Source of the DNA: an uncultured bacterium
GTDB lineage: Bacteria; Hydrogenedentota; Hydrogenedentia; Hydrogenedentales; SLHB01
Assembly (NCBI GenBank): GCA_937928585.1
Contig: CALEZK010000355.1
Location: 1-8,215 of the forward strand
Length of the DNA stretch: 8,215 nucleotides
Direction: 5' to 3'
Shown here: positions 1 through 4,589 of the stretch, in pieces
How positions within the stretch are numbered: position 1 is the first letter of the stretch
Layout of the letters: each line of letters begins with the position of its first letter
Made by a program: the position numbers and the translations under genes
The notes under the pieces: generated by a model
Told to the model about the DNA's origin: nothing
Seen by the model: only the letters and a program-made list of their open reading frames with translations
The model's database searches: none

Positions 1-116
1 ATATCAATGAGCCTAACCGAATCATGTTCAAGAGCGTTATCGAGGCAATCGAGGCGGACATTGCACGCATGGAAAAGGAACAGGCGGAGAAAGCTGCGGA
101 GGCGAAAGAGAGCTAG
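1..116 (+). CDS. C-terminal end of an unidentified protein (partial)
   Basis: The frame that starts with codon 3-5 is open from the left edge to a TAG at 114-116 and encodes the last 37 residues of a protein that begins outside the window. The tail starts INEPNRIMFKSVIEAIEADI and then becomes a charged, Ala/Glu/Lys-rich stretch (KEQAEKAAEAKES) that looks like a helical, possibly coiled-coil, C-terminus. The amino-acid composition is natural, whereas the overlapping frame from position 7 reads as an Arg/Ser-rich string typical of a shadow frame. I do not recognise the family from so short a tail and propose no function. It converges on the minus-strand gene that ends at 123, with only six bases between the two stop codons and no visible terminator hairpin. 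Confidence 0.6.
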   Translation, partial: INEPNRIMFKSVIEAIEADIARMEKEQAEKAAEAKES

Positions 117-122
117 CGCCTG

Positions 123-413
123 CTACTTTTTCGATTCGGGCGAGATATCGATTATTTCGCGCGTTTCAACGCGTGAGCGTTTGCCAAACGGCAACAGGTC
201 TATTCCCAAGTATCGGAAGCACGCGATTAGCGCGGCCGTAGCGGCTGCTTCATCAATGTTCCCGAAGAATGGGAGATTGTCTGGAAGCTCGATAAATCCG
301 GCGGAGAAGTTGAGCAACCAGAAGCCCGAGACCAGGATCCCTGCCATGGCAATGCCAGTGCCCAGGCACCCGCGGCCTTTTTCTTCAACGACGACAACCT
401 TATGTTCCGGCAT
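123..413 (-). CDS. Small DUF1232-like (YkvA-type) membrane protein
   Basis: This 96-residue protein has a hydrophobic segment at about residues 17-37. It is followed by a motif matching the DUF1232 core: an acidic/proline turn at residues 42-52 (ELPDNLPFFGN), then I53-D54-E55 and a second hydrophobic helix at about 56-72 (AAATAALIACFRYLGID). DUF1232 proteins usually read 'DLIPDFIPVLGYLDD' in this place; here the pattern is conserved in spacing but not in every residue. Family members are small inner-membrane proteins without a well-defined biochemical role. The C-terminal 20 residues are polar and probably cytoplasmic. The ATG at 413-411 shares one base with the TAA of the upstream DUF4230-type gene (TAATG). 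The only SD-like sequence, GGAG, lies about 13 bases upstream, so translation probably depends on coupling to that gene. Both products are membrane proteins and may work together; this is inference. Confidence 0.75.
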   Translation of the reverse strand: MPEHKVVVVEEKGRGCLGTGIAMAGILVSGFWLLNFSAGFIELPDNLPFFGNIDEAAATAALIACFRYLGIDLLPFGKRSRVETREIIDISPESKK

Positions 414-1294
414 TAACTAATTTGCGCTCCGGCAGTTTCGAATTCACTGAACTGTACCTGAATCGTAACGCCATCGCGCAAGTGCGGGCGTAATCCATCA
501 AATAGGTTGCGGATCGCAGCCTCGCCTTCTTTCGCGGCCTTTTCCCGTAGCAGGGGATTCGCCCCCTCGCGAAGTACGGCATCGCGTAACTCCCGCTTGG
601 CCTCGCTCATCAAGAAATCGGCAGAAGACCAGCGCCCCCACCCGAGCTCGGTCTGCTCTTCAACAAAGTCCGGATTGCTTTGCACCTCGACTACTGTTTC
701 GTCGAGGCGTGGTGTGGGAACGGTCACCACGAGCGCATTGAGTTCAGGATTGAATGCAACATGATCCGGCGTCAATCCATCCATCGGCACAACGTACTGC
801 ACCTTGTTGTCGCGCACCCGCAGTCGCACCGTCGTGTCGCCCAACCGAAGCATCTCCCAGATAACTTTCTCGCTCACCTTGTTGATCTCAACATCAACTT
901 CGGCGGTCATCACAACCAACTTACCGTCGCGCTTGACGTTCTCAATCGCACTCGACATCACCGTGTTAACGTTCACATTCGGACGCAGCGCGTTGGCGAA
1001 TCGCTCAGGCACGCTGGATGCCTCCTGCGCAACGGTCCTGGCAACTTCACCGCCCGTTCGAATCGCGTCGGAGGGGAGAGAATAGACGACACTGTAGATC
1101 ACATAGGCGGCAGCAAGTATGCCGACGATAAACACAGAGGCCACCGCCCAGGCCGCGGTGTCCCGTCGTCGCACAACAACATGTGTAACGGTCGCCGGTT
1201 CCTGTTCCGAAGACACGGCGGCCGGAAGGACCTCGGCCACGATGGCGTCCTCTTTCCGTACCAATTCCGATTTATCGGATGTCGAATCGGCCAT
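413..1294 (-). CDS. Single-pass membrane protein with DUF4230-type domain
   Basis: This is a 293-residue protein. The start is placed at the ATG at 1294-1292 (MADSTSDKSELV) because AAGGAG sits five bases upstream; the frame continues open to 1369 but that extension has no ribosome site and an unnatural Arg-rich sequence. Residues 1-45 are polar and cytoplasmic. Residues 47-71 form one strong transmembrane helix (WAVASVFIVGILAAAYVIY). The rest, from about residue 107, matches the DUF4230 layout: a strand pair around GKLVVMTAEVDVEI (124-137), a 'LRLGDTTVRLRV' segment (149-160), a beta segment NALVVTVPTPRLDETVVEV, and a C-terminal Glu/Arg-rich helical part (EAKRELRDAVLREGANPL) ending in a predicted strand. 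DUF4230 proteins are membrane-anchored and of unknown function. Its neighbour across the divergent region is the KS/kinase operon; its operon partner is the DUF1232-like gene, whose start overlaps its stop by one base. The family call is from pattern recognition, not from a profile search. Confidence 0.8.
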   Translation of the reverse strand: MADSTSDKSELVRKEDAIVAEVLPAAVSSEQEPATVTHVVVRRRDTAAWAVASVFIVGILAAAYVIYSVVYSLPSDAIRTGGEVARTVAQEASSVPERFANALRPNVNVNTVMSSAIENVKRDGKLVVMTAEVDVEINKVSEKVIWEMLRLGDTTVRLRVRDNKVQYVVPMDGLTPDHVAFNPELNALVVTVPTPRLDETVVEVQSNPDFVEEQTELGWGRWSSADFLMSEAKRELRDAVLREGANPLLREKAAKEGEAAIRNLFDGLRPHLRDGVTIQVQFSEFETAGAQIS

Positions 1295-1299
1295 ACATT

Positions 1300-1305
1300 C
1301 TCCTT
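1300..1305 (-). promoter_or_regulatory. Shine-Dalgarno site of the DUF4230-type gene
   Basis: Read on the minus strand, 1305-1300 is AAGGAG, five bases before the ATG at 1294. This decides the start codon against the in-frame extension to 1369, which has no comparable site. Confidence 0.8.
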
Positions 1306-1330
1306 GCCACGGCATCGTGCCGATACAACT

Positions 1331-1336
1331 ATTATA
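1331..1336 (-). promoter_or_regulatory. Possible -10 element for the leftward DUF4230/DUF1232 operon
   Basis: The minus strand reads TATAAT at 1336-1331. Transcription would begin near 1324, leaving a 5' leader of about 30 bases before the ATG at 1294, with the Shine-Dalgarno site inside it. The -35 region at 17-base spacing reads AACGTC (1359-1354), a poor match, and the spacer is GC-rich. The -10 is therefore good but the promoter as a whole is uncertain. It could depend on an activator. Confidence 0.4.
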
Positions 1337-1502
1337 ATGTACGCCCCGCCGCAGACGTTCCCTGCGCACCGTCCGTTAGACGCTCGACGCGGCCCGTCCG
1401 TTTACATGCAGATCGTAACATGTTGAAAAGCATACCCTTATAAACGCTTGTGGTGTGTAATTTATTCCGCACTCACCATATCTAGTGGGCCAATTTTAGG
1501 TC

Positions 1503-1531
1503 TTGCACACATATAGTAGACTTGTTATAAT
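1503..1531 (+). promoter_or_regulatory. Sigma70-type promoter with extended -10 for the four-gene operon
   Basis: A -35-like TTGCAC (1503-1508) lies exactly 17 bases before a perfect TATAAT (1526-1531). The -10 is preceded by TGT (1523-1525), matching the extended -10 motif TGN. Only the TTG half of the -35 matches consensus, but an extended -10 can compensate. The transcript would start near 1538, giving a leader of about 109 bases before the ATG at 1647. It is the best promoter-like sequence in the window and faces the operon it would serve. Confidence 0.6.
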
Positions 1532-1580
1532 CACCACGATATATTGCGTATGCATGACTTCAATTGCGCCAAGCGTGGTG
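1532..1580. repeat. Inverted repeat CACCACG / CGTGGTG at the predicted transcription start
   Basis: CACCACG (1532-1538) is the exact reverse complement of CGTGGTG (1574-1580), with 35 bases between. The left arm covers the predicted transcription start, so it would be mostly absent from the RNA. If functional, a DNA operator is more likely than an RNA hairpin. Seven-base arms in a 350-base region can arise by chance. Confidence 0.3.
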
Positions 1581-1588
1581 GTCAATTG
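1543..1588. repeat. Short direct repeats ATTGCG and TCAATTG in the leader
   Basis: ATTGCG occurs at 1543-1548 and 1563-1568, 20 bases apart, close to two helical turns. TCAATTG occurs at 1560-1566 and 1582-1588, 22 bases apart, and its core CAATTG is itself palindromic. They lie just downstream of the predicted start of transcription, where a repressor site would be expected. No known regulator is assigned, and chance remains possible. Confidence 0.3.
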
Positions 1589-1607
1589 TGGTATCCGGCG
1601 TCGCTAA

Positions 1608-1639
1608 GTGCCCGGCACCAGTGGGGGTGCCCGGCCGGG
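1608..1639 (+). promoter_or_regulatory. GC-rich leader hairpin next to the ribosome site
   Basis: GGCACC (1614-1619) pairs perfectly with GGTGCC (1626-1631) around a six-base loop. The same stretch has a 9-base direct repeat GTGCCCGGC (1608-1616 and 1627-1635). A palindrome CCCGGCCGGG (1630-1639) runs into the first bases of the Shine-Dalgarno sequence. Alternative pairings could therefore expose or hide the ribosome site of the first operon gene. Folding was judged by eye only. Confidence 0.4.
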
Positions 1640-1641
1640 AG
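1637..1641 (+). promoter_or_regulatory. Shine-Dalgarno site of the radical-SAM-like gene
   Basis: GGGAG is five bases before the ATG at 1647. It places the start there rather than at the in-frame GTG at 1608, whose 13 extra residues look like translated leader. Homologues of this protein class typically begin directly with a short run before VLVRxPGYPFEPQALAP, as here. Confidence 0.75.
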
Positions 1642-1646
1642 CCATC

Positions 1647-3341
1647 ATGAAGACTCGCAGTGTCCTGGTTCGATTTCCGGGATATCCCTTTGAGCCGCAG
1701 GCCCTTGCACCGAGCCGTCTGCTCGCCTCCGTGGCTGGCAGTCTATTAGACCAAGGTCACGAGACGCGCATCCTAGACTATGGGACCGTAGAAACCGTGC
1801 TGCGGCTGGTGGAAGGTCGTCCATCAACCTTGGCGTCGAAAATCGCGTCCATAGTTGCTGCGGACCAGCTTGGCAATCCACTGCAAACCTTACAATTGCT
1901 TTGGCAAATGAACAGTGCGAATCGCCAATTTCGCGAACGCCGCGCGGCATTCGCCCGTGAAATCGCAGCGCACCTGGCCACACGCCCAGGCCTCCATTTC
2001 GCGGCTTTCATGGTCAACACCGTCGACGACATCGCGAGCACACTCGAGATCGTCAAGCCTTTGCGCGCGCAGCGGCCCAAACTGAAGATCATCGCGTTCG
2101 GCACGATGGCGGATTATTTCGGCGCGGCTCTCGCGCGCGAATCCAATGTTTTTGATTGTATCTGCGTCGCGGAAACGGAAGCGGCGCTCGTAGCACTGGC
2201 GGAGCGGATCGAAACGCCGCACCTCTGGTGCACGATCCCCAATATCGCCTATTGCGACGGCGCGCAGGTGCGCGAGACATCCCGCGATGATATGACGAGC
2301 GTGTCCGCACTTCCTGCGCCTGTCTACGATCCGGATGCATACCCGGCGTTGAAAGCCGAACAAAAACTGCGCCTCTTTGAAATCGACGATTGCCGTCCCG
2401 CCTCGGCCGAGCAATGCAGTCGTCCAGACGGCGAGACCGCGGCGCCGCGCATGCGTACAGTTGGCGCCGTGTGCAACGAGATGTGGCGTGTCGGCACCCT
2501 TTTTGGCGCGCGCGCATTTCACTTCACGGGCGAGATCGCGCCGGCATCGCACGTCAGCGCCATCGCAAACGAGATGTTGCGGCGCGGTATCTCCGCGGTT
2601 TACACGCGCTCCTGCAATCCCGCGCATGCAGTGCCCGCGACGTTTCCGAGCCTCTTCACCTCCGGTTGCATCGCGCTTTCGTTCTCGATCCAGACGGGTA
2701 GTCAGCGGCTGCTCGATCGTTTTTATGAAACGGGCACGACCGTTACCGAGCTGGAGCGAATCCTGAAATGTTCGAAGCAGGTTGGCATTTTTACCATCGC
2801 GCGCTTCACGTTCCCGTGTCCGGAAGACGATATCCATACACGCGCGGAAACCATACGCATCATCGAGCGTACGCAGCCCGACGCCGCGCCGCTCTCGACG
2901 CCGCATGTCATGCCCGGATCCCGGTGGTACAATGATGCAGGCAGATACGGTTTCGGGGTCGATCGCGCGCACTACTACGAGCGGGCAGTCGCCGCCGCGC
3001 GGAAATACCCAGCGGCCGGTCAGCATTGGACCAATAGGCCCTATCGAACCGGACGCTGGAGCGAACAGGAAGTCGCCGCGCAGTATCGGGGATTGGCGAA
3101 AGATATCGAGCAGCGCGGCGTGCCCGCAATGCTGTCAGACGAGATGATGCGGATGGCACGCATTGTCGCCGACGCGGGACGCGAAGCCGAATTCGCGAAT
3201 CGCATGCAGCAAGACTTTATTCGTGGCGACGCCATGGGTGTCGCAACGATGGTGGATACGTTTAACGAAGTGGCGTGTGTCTCCGCGAAGCGCATGGCCT
3301 TGCGCGCACCGGATGCCGACCGCCTCGCGGTAGGAAACTAA
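1647..3341 (+). CDS. B12-binding/radical SAM family protein lacking the CX3CX2C motif
   Basis: This is a 564-residue cytoplasmic protein. Residues 3-190 follow the cobalamin-binding-like fold of class B radical SAM proteins: an opening of type VLVRFPGYPFEPQALAP, DYGTVE at 44-49, a strand/helix segment at 117-150, then AFGTMADYFG and an FDCICVAETEAAL segment. Residues 244-430 align in order with the radical SAM core: FEIDD (244-248), GARAFHFTGE (287-296), the helix ending in RGISAVYTR, SGCIALSFSIQTGSQRLLDRF (the usual IExGSQ strand), KQVGIFTIARFTFPCPEDD, and HVMPGSRWYND. Where the iron-sulfur cysteines should follow FEIDD, the protein reads DCRPASAEQCSRPDG (248-262). No CX3CX2C occurs here or elsewhere, although the spacing to the next motif is normal. 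It is therefore probably unable to bind the usual [4Fe-4S] cluster. Residues 440-564 are a helical C-terminal extension. The next gene follows after three bases. The family call is firm; the reaction, if any, is unknown. Confidence 0.85.
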   Translation: MKTRSVLVRFPGYPFEPQALAPSRLLASVAGSLLDQGHETRILDYGTVETVLRLVEGRPSTLASKIASIVAADQLGNPLQTLQLLWQMNSANRQFRERRAAFAREIAAHLATRPGLHFAAFMVNTVDDIASTLEIVKPLRAQRPKLKIIAFGTMADYFGAALARESNVFDCICVAETEAALVALAERIETPHLWCTIPNIAYCDGAQVRETSRDDMTSVSALPAPVYDPDAYPALKAEQKLRLFEIDDCRPASAEQCSRPDGETAAPRMRTVGAVCNEMWRVGTLFGARAFHFTGEIAPASHVSAIANEMLRRGISAVYTRSCNPAHAVPATFPSLFTSGCIALSFSIQTGSQRLLDRFYETGTTVTELERILKCSKQVGIFTIARFTFPCPEDDIHTRAETIRIIERTQPDAAPLSTPHVMPGSRWYNDAGRYGFGVDRAHYYERAVAAARKYPAAGQHWTNRPYRTGRWSEQEVAAQYRGLAKDIEQRGVPAMLSDEMMRMARIVADAGREAEFANRMQQDFIRGDAMGVATMVDTFNEVACVSAKRMALRAPDADRLAVGN

Positions 3342-3344
3342 GTT

Positions 3345-4589
3345 GTGCCGGTTGATCGAATCGTCATCACAGGCGGAGGCGTATTGGCCTGCAACGGCAT
3401 TGGCCTTCCCGCGTTTTGGGAGTCACTCGAGCAGGGCAAGTCTGGCATAGGCCCGATAACCCGTTTCGACACGTCTCCATTTCCATGCCACATTGGTGGC
3501 CAGCTCTGGGATTTCGATCCCGAGGACTACCTTTCCAAGGCAGACGTTAAGCGCTGGCACAGCCACGTTCACCATTCCGTGGCAAGCGCGAAGCTGGCCT
3601 GCGAAGATGCGAATTTCTTGCGCGCTGGCTACGCGCCAGAGCGTATTGCGGTCGGGTTTGGCACCAGCGTCGGCGCGCCAGACGAACATTATCTTCGCTA
3701 CCGTCAGACCTATGAGACGCAGGGCTGGGAAAAAATCGACAAGTTCGCGTCATCGGCATCGTCCGGTCATGCAGCGACGGCAAATGTTAGTACCACGTTT
3801 AAATTTCGCGGACCCGCAACGACGATCGCGAGCGGGTGTGCGACGGGTCTCGACGTGTTGCAGTGGGGCGTCGAGCAAATCCGTTATGGTCACGCCGACG
3901 CCGCCGTGATAGGCGCCGCGGAATCACCGCTCACGCCGTTGACGATGGCCGTGAGCTGTTCGCTGAACGTTGTATCCAAACGCAATGACGAACCCCACAA
4001 GGCGATGCGACCATTCGACAAAACGGCGGATGGCATTGTCCTCAGTGAAGGCGCCGGCAGTTTCGTGTTGGAGCGAGAGAGCGCTGCACGTGCGCGGGGC
4101 GCAAAAATATACGCCGAAGTCGCTGGATACGGCGCTGCCGCGGAAGGGAACAACGCGCTCGTCATCGACAAGGAAGGCAAAGCCCTCGCGCGCGCGATTG
4201 GCAACGCCATCGCGGAAGCGGGCATGCATGCTCACGAACTTGACGCCGCCGTATGTCACGGTGTTTCGTTGTCGATGTATGATCGAAGCGAATGCGCCGC
4301 GTACAAAAGCGCGCTTGGTGCGCATGCGAAGCACATTCCCATCACCGCCCCAAAATCCATGACGGGGCAACCATACGCGGCAGGCGGACTCCTCGGCGTC
4401 GGCGCCGCGCTCATGTGCCTGCAGCGCGGTGTGATCCCGCCAACCATCAATCTTGACGATCCGGATCCGGACTGTGATTTGGATTTCGTGCCGCATCGTG
4501 CGCGCCTGAACGATGTTGCGTCCGTGCTTGTAACGGCCATGAGTTTTGGCGGCACGCACAGCGGCGTGGTATTGCGAAAGTCCGGATAA
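3345..4589 (+). CDS. FabF-like beta-ketoacyl synthase with Cys-His-Gln active site
   Basis: This is a 414-residue thiolase-fold protein with the length and layout of KAS II/FabF: IVITGGGVLACNGIG at the start, VGFGTSVG (103-110), the nucleophile loop IASGCATGLD with C165, the MRPFDKTADG and SEGAG motifs (221-239), and VIPPTINLDDPDPD (363-375). KAS enzymes use Cys-His-His to condense an acyl group with malonyl-ACP. The first His is present as CHG (H305), and the conserved Lys of KSMTG is present (K337). The second His, normally in TGHxxGAAG, is Gln here (TGQPYAAGG, Q342). The C-terminal loop reads SFGGTH instead of FGFGGTN. The GQPYAAGG form recalls chain-length-factor partners of type II polyketide synthases, but those have lost the Cys, which is kept here. 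The start is GTG at 3345, with AGGA nine bases upstream. No acyl carrier protein or second ketosynthase is in the window. The fold assignment is secure; substrate and activity are not. Confidence 0.88.
   Translation: MPVDRIVITGGGVLACNGIGLPAFWESLEQGKSGIGPITRFDTSPFPCHIGGQLWDFDPEDYLSKADVKRWHSHVHHSVASAKLACEDANFLRAGYAPERIAVGFGTSVGAPDEHYLRYRQTYETQGWEKIDKFASSASSGHAATANVSTTFKFRGPATTIASGCATGLDVLQWGVEQIRYGHADAAVIGAAESPLTPLTMAVSCSLNVVSKRNDEPHKAMRPFDKTADGIVLSEGAGSFVLERESAARARGAKIYAEVAGYGAAAEGNNALVIDKEGKALARAIGNAIAEAGMHAHELDAAVCHGVSLSMYDRSECAAYKSALGAHAKHIPITAPKSMTGQPYAAGGLLGVGAALMCLQRGVIPPTINLDDPDPDCDLDFVPHRARLNDVASVLVTAMSFGGTHSGVVLRKSG

Larger units (their letters stand above)
1295..1646. other. Divergent intergenic regulatory region
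   Basis: This stretch of about 350 bases separates the leftward membrane-protein operon from the rightward KS/kinase operon. No reading frame in it has natural protein composition or a ribosome site. It is visibly richer in A and T than its flanks between about 1400 and 1590. It contains the promoter elements, short repeats and leader hairpin listed separately, plus an 8-base palindrome AACATGTT at 1417-1424 that may be chance. I see no terminator, tRNA or riboswitch class that I recognise. Confidence 0.8.

Noticed and set aside
7..420. Plus-strand frame of 137 residues at the left edge
   Set aside because: It begins with an Arg/Ser-rich run that is out of frame with the natural-looking tail ending at 116, and then runs antisense to the DUF1232-like gene.
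680..1426. Plus-strand open frame of 248 residues opposite the DUF4230-type gene
   Set aside because: The product is His/Arg/Asn-rich and shows no domain, while the minus-strand frame has a transmembrane helix, a family pattern and a good ribosome site.
1414..1445. Possible second rightward promoter TTGAAA ... TATAAA
   Set aside because: The spacing is only about 10 bases, too short for a sigma70 promoter, and a much better one lies at 1503-1531.
1608..1646. Earlier GTG start for the radical-SAM-like protein
   Set aside because: It would add a Gly/Ala/Pro-rich leader absent from the family pattern, and it lacks a ribosome site. GGGAG is correctly placed for the ATG at 1647.
2376..2460. Frameshift hiding a normal CX3CX2C motif
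   Set aside because: Neither of the other two plus-strand frames of this stretch encodes the motif, and the spacing between flanking family motifs is normal in the main frame.
1890..3026. Long minus-strand open frame (378 residues) inside the radical-SAM-like gene
   Set aside because: The translation is Arg/His-rich with no recognisable domain, no ribosome site supports it, and it lies fully opposite a gene with clear family motifs. It reflects the codon bias of the real gene.
3924..4559. Minus-strand 211-residue frame opposite the ketosynthase
   Set aside because: It is a shadow of a gene with unmistakable KS motifs, and its composition is unnatural.
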